The notes beneath the pieces were generated by a model. That model was not told the origin of the DNA. It did not search any database and saw only the letters and a list, made by a program, of their open reading frames with translations. A DNA stretch of 43,154 bases from a bacterium (lineage in GTDB: Bacteria > Margulisbacteria > Marinamargulisbacteria > JABIPA01). The DNA lies in the NCBI GenBank assembly GCA_018698675.1, contig JABIPA010000017.1, forward strand, positions 1 to 43,154. Direction: 5' to 3'. The translations under genes were made by a program, and so were the position numbers. Below are positions 22,550 to 31,097 of the stretch, piece after piece (the stretch's first letter is position 1; every line of letters starts with the position of its first letter).

Positions 22550-22912
22550 CTATTTATAACGCATGTTAAAGTCCAACAACCTCAACCCAGCCTTATTTTT
22601 TCTTTGTTCATGAGACACATCCTCTGCCCCAAAACCAAGTTTACAAACGTTATATATAATTTTAGAAGGCATTACGAAATCGTCGGAATGCAAAACAAAT
22701 AAGATATCATCATTAAACGATGATTGAAGAACACCATCTATTGAGTCAACTTTATCCAGAATTTTTTTTGGACAATCTTTACAGTCCAAACCAGTAACTT
22801 TAAGGTAAAGACCTTCTACTCGCCTATCACTATTCATCTTAAAAAGAAAAAAAACTATCGCAACCGTCAATGCCATAATAACGGCCCCGCTTATAAACAT
22901 TTTTTTTGACAT
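22550..22912 (-). CDS. Membrane-anchored heavy-metal-associated (HMA) domain protein
   Basis: From the ATG at 22910-22912 (MSKKMF) the protein has 120 residues: one N-terminal membrane helix (about 6-24) and a HMA-like ferredoxin fold with the metal-binding pair GLDCKDCPKK (C44, C47). HMA domains bind Cu(I), Zn(II) or Hg(II) in chaperones and transporters; a stand-alone anchored copy would face the periplasm. A longer frame starts 15 codons upstream, but the MSKK start has a GAGGTG ribosome-binding site about 6 nt before it and leaves a normal signal-anchor, so it is preferred. Divergent from comEC, with 34 bp between starts. Metal unknown. Confidence 0.75.
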   Translation of the reverse strand: MSKKMFISGAVIMALTVAIVFFLFKMNSDRRVEGLYLKVTGLDCKDCPKKILDKVDSIDGVLQSSFNDDILFVLHSDDFVMPSKIIYNVCKLGFGAEDVSHEQRKNKAGLRLLDFNMRYK

Positions 22913-22946
22913 TCTACACCTCAGTTGTTTACGTAATGAAATATAA

Positions 22947-25349
22947 GTGATATACAAAAACCTTACCTATATGATTTGGAATCTTATTAAACTATATTTT
23001 ACACCTATTTCACTATTTTTCTTAGCCTTTGGGATATTTTTCCAAAGGTCTCATTTACTATTACCTATATTACTCACAGTTATCGCTATTGCAGCCTTAT
23101 CTTTTTATTTAAAAAAGATAAAAGTTAACGAACTATTGATAATTTTATTTTTCACATTTTGTTATATGTACTCACCTTTATATAAGCAAATCAAACTCTA
23201 TAAAACTCCATGCCCATGCTCTGTTCATAAAACGTTAAGAATAAATAACTATCCTTACATAAAAAATAAAAGATGGATTTTCGAATCAGAATGCACATCT
23301 TGTAAATTAAACTATCAAACAAGCATAAACATTTATCTTGTTTCCGTTCCTTTACACTATTCTGATCTAATTAACGGAAAAGTTAAGGAAAGACCCTCCC
23401 TTCAAATTAGAAACCCAGGTGGGTTCAATTATGGTACATATTTAAAAAGAAAAGGCTTATCTGGACAACTTCAAATAACACGTATCAAATCAATAAAAAA
23501 ACTTTATCAATCTCCCTACAAAAACAATATTATTTACAAAATAAAATCTCAAATATTTAAGTTAAAACAAAAAATACTTTCTTTTCATTCAAAATATCTA
23601 CCAAACCCTCTAGACGATCTTTTTTCTGGTCTCATATTTGGAGATCAGGGAACCGTTTTACCACAAAAGTTGAAAGACGACATAAAAACGCTAGGATTGA
23701 CCCATTTAATGGTAGTTTCAGGATCTCAAGTCGCATTAATTTCTGGAATACTCGCCCTTTTTTTAGACTACCTAAGAATAAAAAAAGTGAAAAAAGGAAT
23801 TATAATCACAATTTCAAATATTTGCTTTTACATCTTAACAGGCGGCGGACCATCCATATTTAGAGCTGTTCTTATGAATATAATGATGATCTTCATGAAA
23901 GAATACGGAAAAAAAACAACGGCCCTCCATTCTCTAAGTTTCGTTGCACTAATTATGTTATTAATTGACCCGCAAAATCTAACAAGCGTGAGTTGCCAAT
24001 TAAGTTTTGCGGCCACATCTTCTTTAATATACGGAGTTCCTTTTGTAGAAAAATCACTTTTAAAAAAAGTAACTCCTTTCTTAAAAAAACCACTAGCCCT
24101 TGCACTAGCTCCCTTCATTTATACAAGCCCCATATTGTGGGCAAATACCCAAACCCTTTCATTCGTATCTATATTCAGCAATTTACTACTTGTCGGAATG
24201 ATTGAGTGGCTAGTCATTATCGGATTCATATCAACCCTTTTAGGGGTCATCTATTCGCCCCTAGGTTATTTGGGTATAAAAGCGTGTTATTTCATACTTG
24301 TTCTTTTTTTAAAACTAATCGATCTATTATTAAAAATACCAATTTCCATGCTTTATCTTATAAAACTTCCTCAATTATTAGGGCTTTTTTTCGCTTTAGG
24401 CATTGGAGTAGTTTGCTCTAAATTTGAGAAAAATAAAGAAACGAAAAGACAAATCATAAAATACACCTTATTAACGGTACCTTGTCTTCTATTTATTTTT
24501 TACTTTAATAAAACACTGCCTAACAAATATTTAAAAATTACTTATTTTGACGTTAATCAGGGAGATTCATGCCTTATTGAAACGCCAAAAGGAAAAACAA
24601 TATTAATTGATGCTGGAAAATCTGATAGAAAGAATCCAGCATTAAATATGGGTAAAAAAATAATCGGCCCATCACTAATATCCAAAGGAATCAATAAATT
24701 AGATATGGTCATCATTACTCATTACGATAACGACCATGTAGGAGGTCTGCCATTTATTATCGACAATTTTTCAGTTTCAACATTAATCGACAATGGAAGG
24801 TTCCATATAAATAAATACAAGTTTCCAGACAAATTCGAAAAAAAGCTCAAATCGAAAAATATAAGTATAAAACAAAGTAAAACAGGAACGATGGATATAG
24901 AAAAAGACATATTCTTAGATTTTTTTTCCATATTCAGTAAAAAAGAAACGAACTCAATGTCCGAAAACAATGCTTCAGTAATATTTAAGCTGAAATTCAA
25001 ATCGTTTACTGCTCTATTTACAGGAGATCTCGAAGAAACTGGAGAAAAAAAACTAGTAAAACAATTTAAAAGCAACTTACAATCGGACATATATAAATGC
25101 GGGCATCATGGAAGTAAAACGAGTTCTAGCTCAAATCTATTAAATGCAGTACGTCCTCGACTTTCAATAATAAGCGCCGGACAAAAAAACAGATATGGAC
25201 ATCCATCAAAATCCGTTCTCGACACACTAAAAACATTTAATTCACTTATTATATCCACTAAAGTAAATGGCGCAGTAGAAGTCTTAACAGATGGTCACGA
25301 CTACTACGTTAAACCGTTTATTGGTGAATGGACACCTAATCTGTTATGA
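22947..25349 (+). CDS. comEC: ComEC/Rec2 DNA-uptake channel with C-terminal metallo-beta-lactamase domain
   Basis: ComEC forms the inner-membrane channel that takes up single-stranded DNA in natural transformation. The 800-residue protein has an N-terminal membrane/DUF4131-like part, then the competence domain ([37 protein letters not shown]) and many membrane helices. The metallo-beta-lactamase domain has [34 protein letters not shown] (first His about 592), [10 protein letters not shown] and [10 protein letters not shown]. All three ComEC regions are present and the length is typical. GTG at 22947 is the longest start; ATG at 22971 is an alternative. thiG starts 13 nt after its stop. Competence is not proven by ComEC alone. 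Confidence 0.93.
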   Translation: MIYKNLTYMIWNLIKLYFTPISLFFLAFGIFFQRSHLLLPILLTVIAIAALSFYLKKIKVNELLIILFFTFCYMYSPLYKQIKLYKTPCPCSVHKTLRINNYPYIKNKRWIFESECTSCKLNYQTSINIYLVSVPLHYSDLINGKVKERPSLQIRNPGGFNYGTYLKRKGLSGQLQITRIKSIKKLYQSPYKNNIIYKIKSQIFKLKQKILSFHSKYLPNPLDDLFSGLIFGDQGTVLPQKLKDDIKTLGLTHLMVVSGSQVALISGILALFLDYLRIKKVKKGIIITISNICFYILTGGGPSIFRAVLMNIMMIFMKEYGKKTTALHSLSFVALIMLLIDPQNLTSVSCQLSFAATSSLIYGVPFVEKSLLKKVTPFLKKPLALALAPFIYTSPILWANTQTLSFVSIFSNLLLVGMIEWLVIIGFISTLLGVIYSPLGYLGIKACYFILVLFLKLIDLLLKIPISMLYLIKLPQLLGLFFALGIGVVCSKFEKNKETKRQIIKYTLLTVPCLLFIFYFNKTLPNKYLKITYFDVNQGDSCLIETPKGKTILIDAGKSDRKNPALNMGKKIIGPSLISKGINKLDMVIITHYDNDHVGGLPFIIDNFSVSTLIDNGRFHINKYKFPDKFEKKLKSKNISIKQSKTGTMDIEKDIFLDFFSIFSKKETNSMSENNASVIFKLKFKSFTALFTGDLEETGEKKLVKQFKSNLQSDIYKCGHHGSKTSSSSNLLNAVRPRLSIISAGQKNRYGHPSKSVLDTLKTFNSLIISTKVNGAVEVLTDGHDYYVKPFIGEWTPNLL

Positions 25350-25362
25350 TTTCAATCACATT

Positions 25363-26136
25363 ATGAAGCAAGATCTCCTAAAAATTAGCGACAAAACATT
25401 TAATTCACGATTAATACTTGGAACAGGTAAATTTTCATCTGCTCAAGTAATGAAAAATGCAATTGAATCATCCGGGACCGAAATGGTTACAGTTGCTATG
25501 CGTAGAGTTGACGTAACTGATAGCCAAGACGATTTCATCGAATCAATTGATAGAAGTAAAATCAGCTTTCTTCCAAATACTTCGGGTGCAAGAACTGCCG
25601 AAGAAGCAATCAAGCTAGCTAAAATAGCAAAAATTTCAGGGCTTTCGTCATGGATTAAACTAGAAATAACACCTGAGCCCAATTATCTATTACCGGACCC
25701 TATAGAAACATTAAAAGCGGCACAACAATTAGTTAAGGATGGGTTTACAGTTCTTCCTTATATCAATGCAGACCCAATTTTAGCCAAACATTTAGAAGAA
25801 GTAGGATGTGCTGCCGTAATGCCACTTGCATCTCCTATCGGAAGCAATCAAGGTATCCGAGTTAAAGAGCTCATTCAAATAATAATCGAACAATCTAGCG
25901 TTCCAGTAATTGTAGACGCAGGACTTGGTCGTCCGTCTCATGCTGCTGAAGCCTTAGAATTGGGTGCTGATGCTGTAATCGTAAATACAGCAATCGCAAC
26001 TGCAAACGACCCTATATTAAATGCTTCTGCATTCAACATGGCCGTTAAAGCGGGACGTGATGCTTACTTATCTGGACTCCCATCTGAAATTAAACAAGCA
26101 AGTGCCTCCTCACCTTTTACTAGCTTTTTAAACTAA
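25363..26136 (+). CDS. thiG: Thiazole synthase ThiG
   Basis: ThiG condenses deoxyxylulose-5-phosphate, dehydroglycine and ThiS-thiocarboxylate into the thiazole phosphate of thiamine. The start [13 protein letters not shown] matches known ThiG N-termini; a 24-codon upstream extension would overlap comEC and is rejected. RLILGTGKF, the Schiff-base lysine in [10 protein letters not shown] (K99), [13 protein letters not shown], and [29 protein letters not shown] are all present. The 257-residue length is normal. It is followed 12 bp later by thiH. ThiS, ThiF and ThiC are not in the window, and no TPP riboswitch can precede it because comEC ends 13 nt upstream. Confidence 0.96.
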   Translation: MKQDLLKISDKTFNSRLILGTGKFSSAQVMKNAIESSGTEMVTVAMRRVDVTDSQDDFIESIDRSKISFLPNTSGARTAEEAIKLAKIAKISGLSSWIKLEITPEPNYLLPDPIETLKAAQQLVKDGFTVLPYINADPILAKHLEEVGCAAVMPLASPIGSNQGIRVKELIQIIIEQSSVPVIVDAGLGRPSHAAEALELGADAVIVNTAIATANDPILNASAFNMAVKAGRDAYLSGLPSEIKQASASSPFTSFLN

Positions 26137-26148
26137 TTTATTAACAAA

Positions 26149-27255
26149 ATGAACACGCCTTTCAGTATAAATAACGATGACATCGTATCAACCGCTTTAA
26201 AATCAAAATCAATCACTAGTGACCAAGTAAAACAAATCCTATCAAAAGAATCTTTCTCTTTGCAGGATCTTCCTATACTGCTATCTCCCGCTGCTGCTGA
26301 GCATATTGAAACAATAGCAGCTCTTGCCAATACTCTATCTAAAAAAAGATTTGGAAATACCATCCAACTTTTTGTTCCTATGTACCTATCAAACCTTTGT
26401 TACAATAAATGTACATATTGTGACTTTAGTATAGATAATAAAGTAAAACGGATTGTTTTATCTGACGAAAAAATCGTTGAAGAAGCAAAATTATTATCTA
26501 AAAAAGGATTTAAACATATTCTTCTATTAACTGGTGAAGCAGAACCAACGGTTGGTCCTGCTTACATCTCTAACGCAATAAAACTTATGTCCCCGTACTT
26601 TTCATCCGTTGGAATAGAAGTTCAACCGCTAACAAAAGAAGGCTATCAGCAAGTATTTGAGGCCGGATGTGATAGCATTACGCTTTATCAAGAAACCTAT
26701 CATGAAGAAGCCTACAAAAAGTTTCACGTAAGCGGTAAAAAAAAGCATTATGCAAAACGATTAGAAGCTGCCGAAATTTCTGCATCCGTAGGGTTTCACA
26801 AAATGCAAATTGGTGCGTTACTAGGTTTATATGATTGGCATTATGAAGCGTTTAGCCTCGCTCAACATTTAAGCTTCATGAAAAAAAAGTATTGGAAAAC
26901 TAAATTTGGAATTTCTTTTAACAGAATTAAAGATATTTCATCTGGTTTCAAACCGGACTACCCTCTTTCAGATATGGAACTGGTTCAATTAATCACAAGT
27001 TTCAGACTTGTATTTCCAGATGTTGGAATATCTATGTCCACAAGGGAACCCGCTTCATTAAGAACAAATCTAATTCCTCTTGGAATCACTCAAATGTCTG
27101 CCGAATCTAAAACATCTCCAGGAGGATATTCTGGAGAATCCGAATTAGAACAATTCTCAATATCCGACGAAAGCTCAATATCTGCTGTTATCCAGTCTAT
27201 TAAAAGCAAAGGTTACGACCCAGTTTTTAAAGATTGGGATCTTTGTATGACTTAA
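26149..27255 (+). CDS. thiH: Tyrosine lyase ThiH
   Basis: Radical-SAM enzyme that cleaves tyrosine to dehydroglycine and p-cresol, supplying the ThiG substrate under anaerobic or low-oxygen conditions (aerobic bacilli use ThiO instead). The [4Fe-4S] cysteines C84, C88 and C91 lie in NLCYNKCTYCDFS. Further family motifs: GFKHILLLTGEAE, TLYQETYHEEAYKKFH, MQIGALLGLYDW, and near the end MSAESKTSPGGY. The 368 residues match the family. Co-transcribed with thiG. Using ThiH suggests the host can work where oxygen is low. Confidence 0.95.
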   Translation: MNTPFSINNDDIVSTALKSKSITSDQVKQILSKESFSLQDLPILLSPAAAEHIETIAALANTLSKKRFGNTIQLFVPMYLSNLCYNKCTYCDFSIDNKVKRIVLSDEKIVEEAKLLSKKGFKHILLLTGEAEPTVGPAYISNAIKLMSPYFSSVGIEVQPLTKEGYQQVFEAGCDSITLYQETYHEEAYKKFHVSGKKKHYAKRLEAAEISASVGFHKMQIGALLGLYDWHYEAFSLAQHLSFMKKKYWKTKFGISFNRIKDISSGFKPDYPLSDMELVQLITSFRLVFPDVGISMSTREPASLRTNLIPLGITQMSAESKTSPGGYSGESELEQFSISDESSISAVIQSIKSKGYDPVFKDWDLCMT

Positions 27256-27305
27256 CTCTAAATCCAAAAACTGATTTAATACTTCTTTAAAAGAAACACT
27301 GGCTT

Positions 27306-28940
27306 TTAAGCAAGAGTCATAGCAAATTTTTCCACTATCGTCCTACTCTTCTCTTGTAATACATAACACGTACTTCGTCCTGATCCTTTAGATTGCAATA
27401 AAGATTTAGATACGAGATCAACAAGTTCAATATGAGCCGTTTTATGGGAAACACTCAACAAGTGTCTGTACTCTTTGTTACGAATAGAACCATTTTCCAA
27501 AACAAAAGATATCGCTTTAGATTGTCGATTGTTCAATGCATTTTCAAATTCCAAAAACTGACCTTCTTCAGAAATATCCTCAGAATTAGACAGTTCTTCG
27601 GTTGTTACCAATCCTAAACTATCTTCAAACCCTGTATTTTCTTGGTTCACTCCAAACCCTGAAACTCCTGATTTAGGTGAATCAACTGAGTTATCCGGTT
27701 TTTCTTGTGCTGGAATAACATGTTGTGAAAGAGGACTATTTTTTGTCTCATTAATGGTCTGTTTATTAAACAAAGACTCTAACCCACTCTTATTTTCTAA
27801 CGACGATTGAGATACAGAATCAGGTTCTTTTTTCTTAGCAGGCGCCGCCATTTTATAATTAATCTTAACAAAACTATCTTGTACCTTCTCTTTGATTGAA
27901 CTAGGAGTCGGTTCAGAATTAGATATTGAAGACATTTTTTCCTGAGGAGAATTATCTGTATCTTCTTCAACATTTTCATTAACAATGTCACTAGTATTAG
28001 AAGGTATATTTTTTACAATCTCATTCGCGTTATTTATTGAATCCGAAGACATTTCCTCTATATTAGTCACTATATCCTTTTTAATAAGGCTCTCAGAAAC
28101 TACAGGGTCGGTTTCTATTCTGTTTATTTGATGGTCTCCGGCGGTTTTCCCATTCTTCAACTCATTATTAAACGAATCCGATATAACAGGCTGAGAAGCT
28201 TCCTCTAAAAGATCCGCAGATCTCCAAGCAGACTCCCCTACATTAGTAGCTTTTTTCCGAGAAAACTCTCGTGCATCAACATATTCTGACTGGTTTGGTG
28301 TAACAACCGACGTTGATTCAACAGGTGTTAAATTACTATCTGTTTCGGAAATATTATTATGAGTTTTTTCAGAACTTGAGTCAGATACAGGTTGTTTATG
28401 ATTTTGAAGATTAGGCTGAGGTAGAATAGCTCGTTCTTTTTTTTGAGTTGGAAGCTGTTCTTCGCTAAACAAAGCATTTGAAGCACCTATATTAGGTTCA
28501 GTTACGGTATCTCCTGATGTCAGCGTTTGTTGTTCAGTATTTTCTAAGGAGTGATCAGGCTCAAATTTATGCATAGCCATCTTTAATAATCCATCTTCAA
28601 ATAAAAAACATTTCTTTTTGTAAAAAAATGGTTTTAATTTTCCTTCGAATACCTGAATACAAACAACACTTTTACTATCACGTTGAATTTTATCAACTTT
28701 AATTTCAAAAAAAGGATTACAATAATCTTGAATAAGAGCTTGAATCCACTCCAAGGTAATATCTGAACCTAAAAAATGTAATTGGTTAATATCAATTCCA
28801 ACGACAACATGACCGCCTGTACCAGACGCTAGTGCAGTTAAAACTGGACCTAAATCATCAACAGACTTAACTCGACTTAAAAAACGTGTATCCCCTGATT
28901 CCCCGGAACGTACCAATTGCATTAATTCTGGCCAGTTCAT
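27306..28940 (-). CDS. AlbA_2 (Schlafen-like) DNA-binding-domain protein with long disordered linker and C-terminal winged helix
   Basis: A 544-residue protein of three parts. Residues 1-125 form an AlbA_2/Schlafen AAA_4-like domain: ESGDTRFLSRV, LTALASGTGGHVVVGID, LIQDYCNPFFEI, then KPFFYKKKCFLFEDG. Residues about 130-465 are Ser/Asn/Glu/Thr-rich, without hydrophobic clusters and probably disordered. Residues 468-544 look like a winged helix-turn-helix (NRQSKAISFVLENGSIRNKEYRHLLSVSHKTAHIELVDLVSKSLL, then GRSTCYVL), as in RecG-like/AlbA_2 transcription regulators. An AAGGAAG ribosome-binding site precedes the ATG. Divergent from purD, with an inverted repeat between. A DNA-binding regulator is inferred; targets unknown. 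Confidence 0.75.
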   Translation of the reverse strand: MNWPELMQLVRSGESGDTRFLSRVKSVDDLGPVLTALASGTGGHVVVGIDINQLHFLGSDITLEWIQALIQDYCNPFFEIKVDKIQRDSKSVVCIQVFEGKLKPFFYKKKCFLFEDGLLKMAMHKFEPDHSLENTEQQTLTSGDTVTEPNIGASNALFSEEQLPTQKKERAILPQPNLQNHKQPVSDSSSEKTHNNISETDSNLTPVESTSVVTPNQSEYVDAREFSRKKATNVGESAWRSADLLEEASQPVISDSFNNELKNGKTAGDHQINRIETDPVVSESLIKKDIVTNIEEMSSDSINNANEIVKNIPSNTSDIVNENVEEDTDNSPQEKMSSISNSEPTPSSIKEKVQDSFVKINYKMAAPAKKKEPDSVSQSSLENKSGLESLFNKQTINETKNSPLSQHVIPAQEKPDNSVDSPKSGVSGFGVNQENTGFEDSLGLVTTEELSNSEDISEEGQFLEFENALNNRQSKAISFVLENGSIRNKEYRHLLSVSHKTAHIELVDLVSKSLLQSKGSGRSTCYVLQEKSRTIVEKFAMTLA

Positions 28941-29024
28941 ATTGCTTCCTTTCTAAAGTACCTAAAATTTACTTATTCTATGCTCATATTACATGATTAG
29001 AGTGATGATAACATTAAATATAAC

Positions 29025-29043
29025 GTTACGTTTTAATCGTAAC
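29025..29043. promoter_or_regulatory. Inverted repeat, candidate operator
   Basis: GTTACG (29025-29030) and CGTAAC (29038-29043) form a perfect 6-bp inverted repeat with a 7-bp spacer. It lies between the divergent AlbA_2-type regulator and purD, about 37 bp upstream of the candidate purD -35 box. Geometry fits a dimeric winged-helix protein; autoregulation is a guess. Confidence 0.3.
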
Positions 29044-29079
29044 ATAGTGATAATTAAAAAAGAAATTAATATTTTGTAC

Positions 29080-29109
29080 TTGACCCTAGAAAAGCACCTC
29101 TGCTAGATT
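29080..29109 (+). promoter_or_regulatory. Extended -10 promoter for purD
   Basis: TTGACC (29080-29085), 18-bp spacer, then TGCTAGATT with an extended-10 TG and -10 TAGATT (29104-29109). The expected start (about 29116) is at or just before the ATG at 29117, and no ribosome-binding site fits, so the message may be leaderless. Confidence 0.5.
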
Positions 29110-29116
29110 TTTTGGT

Positions 29117-30409
29117 ATGAAAAATAATCAATTAAAAATACTACTTATTGGATCCGGTGGAAGAGAACATAGTCTTGCTTTAAAATTAAAAGAAAGTAAT
29201 CAGAACCCTTCTCTTTTTATTGCCCCAGGAAATGCGGGTACTGCTCAATGTGGAACAAACGTTCAAATTAATGATACAGATATAGAAAACCTCTTAAAGT
29301 TTGCGATAGAAAATGAAATCGATTTAACAGTTGTAGGTCCGGAAGCGCCTCTCGTTAAAGGAATTGTAAATACATTCAACGATAACAATCTAAATATCAT
29401 TGGCCCTGACGAAATAGGTGCTCAACTTGAAGGGTCTAAGGCTTGGTCAAAAGCATTCATGGAAAAATACGATATTCCAACGGCTAGCTACAAAGAGTTT
29501 ACGAATTCTGCCGATGCTAAAAAGTATATAGATGACACAAATCAATTCCCAATTGTTATAAAAGCTGATGGATTAGCTGCTGGAAAAGGCGTAACGATAG
29601 CAGCCACAAAAACAGAAGCATATTCTGCAATAGAGGATGCTATAGACAACGATAAATTCCAAGAAGCCGGAAAAAAAATAATAATTGAAGACTTTCTCGA
29701 TGGAGAAGAAGCCTCCATTTTTGCATTTTGCGACGGAAAAACAATTTTACCAATGACACCTGCCCAAGATCATAAAGCCATTTTTGATGGTGATAAGGGT
29801 CCAAATACGGGTGGAATGGGCGCTTATAGTCCAACCCCTCTAATAACTGATGAACTATTTAAAACAATCAAAGCAGACGTTTTTGATAAAGTGTTAAAAG
29901 GATTTAAAGAAGAAAAAATAGATTATAGAGGAATCGTTTATGCAGGAATCATCGTCGTTAAAGGAAAACCCTTAATAATTGAGTTTAATGCCCGTTTTGG
30001 TGATCCGGAAACACAAGTAGTCCTTCCAAGACTAAAAAACGACCTAGCAAGCATATTCCAAGCAATGACAACCCAAACACTTGATACAATTACCCTTGAA
30101 TGGAAACCAGAATCAGCTGTATGTGTAGTTTTAGCTTCTGGCGGATATCCTGATTCTTACGAAAAGGGAAAAGAAATCAAAGGAACTGCTGATTTTTCTG
30201 ACAACACATCTATTCAGGTGATACATGCAGGTACGAGATTAAACAATAAAAAGCTAGAAACATCTGGAGGCAGAGTTTTAGGCGTAGTAGGAATAGACTC
30301 GTCCCTAAAAAGAGCAATAGATCAAACTTATTCTGCCGTAGAGAAAATTTCATTTGAAAAAAGCTATCACAGAAAAGATATCGGCCACAAAGCCCTAGCC
30401 CGTTTATAG
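29117..30409 (+). CDS. purD: Phosphoribosylamine-glycine ligase (GAR synthetase)
   Basis: ATP-grasp enzyme that joins glycine to phosphoribosylamine, the second step of purine synthesis. LLIGSGGREHSLALKL at the N-terminus, GPEAPLVKGIV, the ATP-binding GLAAGKGV, PAQDHKAIFDGDKGPNTGGMGAYSPTP, and EFNARFGDPETQVVLPRL are the family signatures, in order. The 430 residues match the family. No other pur gene is adjacent. A short promoter-to-ATG distance suggests a leaderless transcript. The gene is followed by a 13-A run and the inverted-repeat region at 30432-30722. Confidence 0.97.
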   Translation: MKNNQLKILLIGSGGREHSLALKLKESNQNPSLFIAPGNAGTAQCGTNVQINDTDIENLLKFAIENEIDLTVVGPEAPLVKGIVNTFNDNNLNIIGPDEIGAQLEGSKAWSKAFMEKYDIPTASYKEFTNSADAKKYIDDTNQFPIVIKADGLAAGKGVTIAATKTEAYSAIEDAIDNDKFQEAGKKIIIEDFLDGEEASIFAFCDGKTILPMTPAQDHKAIFDGDKGPNTGGMGAYSPTPLITDELFKTIKADVFDKVLKGFKEEKIDYRGIVYAGIIVVKGKPLIIEFNARFGDPETQVVLPRLKNDLASIFQAMTTQTLDTITLEWKPESAVCVVLASGGYPDSYEKGKEIKGTADFSDNTSIQVIHAGTRLNNKKLETSGGRVLGVVGIDSSLKRAIDQTYSAVEKISFEKSYHRKDIGHKALARL

Positions 30410-30431
30410 AAAAAAAAAAAAAATTCTATGA

Positions 30432-30456
30432 GAAATTAAATAATAAATTTAATTTC
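30432..30456. repeat. AT-rich perfect hairpin downstream of purD
   Basis: GAAATTAAAT (30432-30441) and ATTTAATTTC (30447-30456) pair over 10 bp around an AATAA loop. On the minus strand it is followed about 9 nt later by a run of Ts (the A-run after the purD stop), so it could terminate a minus-strand transcript; for purD itself no T-run follows. Confidence 0.4.
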
Positions 30457-30485
30457 AAACAAAAAACGTCATCAAGCAAAAAATA

Positions 30486-30594
30486 CTGAAAGCATTAAAA
30501 AATCCCAGTAGATGGCGAAATTTAATAACGCAGACTCCTAGTGGAGTTAAGTTATAAAATTTCGTCATATAGTGAGATTTTCTAATGCTTTCAG
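30486..30594. repeat. Long interrupted palindrome, candidate structured RNA or palindromic element
   Basis: A 109-nt hairpin: 12 bp CTGAAAGCATTA (30486-30497) with TAATGCTTTCAG (30583-30594); AAAATC with GATTTT; CGAAATTT (30516-30523) with AAATTTCG (30557-30564); ATAAC (30525-30529) with GTTAT (30551-30555); and an apical ACTCC (30534-30538) with GGAGT (30543-30547) around TAGT. Only small internal loops interrupt it. No protein is encoded. It resembles neither tmRNA, SRP RNA nor RNase P RNA by their conserved segments. The single-hairpin shape could fit a 6S-like RNA, but the large central bubble is missing. Confidence 0.6.
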
Positions 30595-30599
30595 GTTTT

Positions 30600-30722
30600 G
30601 TGGGCGGGGTGCAAAGTATGAGGTCCTTTTTGAAAAAAGGAATGCATAGATGCATTCTCGTGTAGATACGCAAAAAATAAGAAAAGAAGCTTCAAAATTG
30701 AAGAAAAAACTTTGCCCCCCAC
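30600..30722. other. Second multi-hairpin module adjacent to the palindrome
   Basis: GTGGG...GCAAAGT (30600-30617) pairs with ACTTTGC...CCCAC (30709-30722), enclosing four small hairpins: CCTTTTT/AAAAAGG (30625-30640), GAATGCA/TGCATTC (30640-30657), CGTGT/ATACG (30659-30670) and CTTCAA/TTGAAG (30690-30703). The module has unusually GC-rich closing strands for this AT-rich window and no credible coding frame. Together with 30486-30594 it makes a two-domain structure of about 237 nt filling most of the 373-bp purD-HPt spacer. Strand is uncertain. Confidence 0.5.
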
Positions 30723-30782
30723 GGATAAATCTTATACCCTGTTATTGAGAAAACTAAACATTAACGATAAATACATTATACT

Positions 30783-31076
30783 ATGGAACAAAATTTTAAC
30801 TCAAAACAACATCCCCTTATACGCCCCCTTTTACCTGCATATTTTAATTGCCGAAAAGAAGATCTTAAATCTTTAAAAGAGGCATTGAATTTACTAAACT
30901 ATGAAAGTATTTCCGAAATTGGGCACAAATTAAAAGGATCTGGAGGAACGTTTGGATTTCAAGATCTTTCTGATATCGGAGACAAAATTGAAACTGCAGG
31001 AAATCAAAAAAACAAAAACTTAGCGGTAGAATACATCGACCTATTAAGTGAATTTCTAACGTCTACATCAATCTAA
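30783..31076 (+). CDS. Stand-alone histidine phosphotransfer (HPt) domain protein
   Basis: A 97-residue all-helical protein with the HPt phospho-acceptor motif GHKLKGSGGTFGF, in which H48 would accept phosphate from a hybrid histidine kinase receiver and pass it to another receiver. The length is that of a single HPt domain, with no kinase or receiver fused. No two-component genes are near, so partners lie elsewhere. A TATACT hexamer sits directly before the ATG; if it is a real -10 box, transcription would start inside the frame, so the promoter is unclear. Convergent with the fatty-acid-hydroxylase gene, 21 bp between stops. Confidence 0.8.
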   Translation: MEQNFNSKQHPLIRPLLPAYFNCRKEDLKSLKEALNLLNYESISEIGHKLKGSGGTFGFQDLSDIGDKIETAGNQKNKNLAVEYIDLLSEFLTSTSI

Positions 31077-31097
31077 CACATTTCTAAATACTACAAT

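Noticed and set aside
22913..22957. Longer HMA protein start
   Set aside because: The MSKK start has a good GAGGTG ribosome-binding site and gives a standard membrane anchor; the longer start would overlap the comEC GTG.
25291..25362. Longer ThiG with 24 extra N-terminal residues
   Set aside because: It overlaps the end of comEC, and the extra residues do not look like ThiG; the ATG at 25363 gives the normal N-terminus.
25350..25362. TPP riboswitch before thiG
   Set aside because: Only 13 nt separate comEC and thiG.
30455..30673. Minus-strand 72-codon frame across the inverted repeats
   Set aside because: Its codons follow the paired arms of the hairpins, it has no ribosome-binding site, and the composition is explained by the palindromes.
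30486..30722. 6S RNA, tmRNA, RNase P or SRP RNA
   Set aside because: The conserved sequence blocks of tmRNA, RNase P and SRP RNA are not visible, and the large central bubble of 6S RNA is missing. A divergent 6S RNA cannot be fully excluded.
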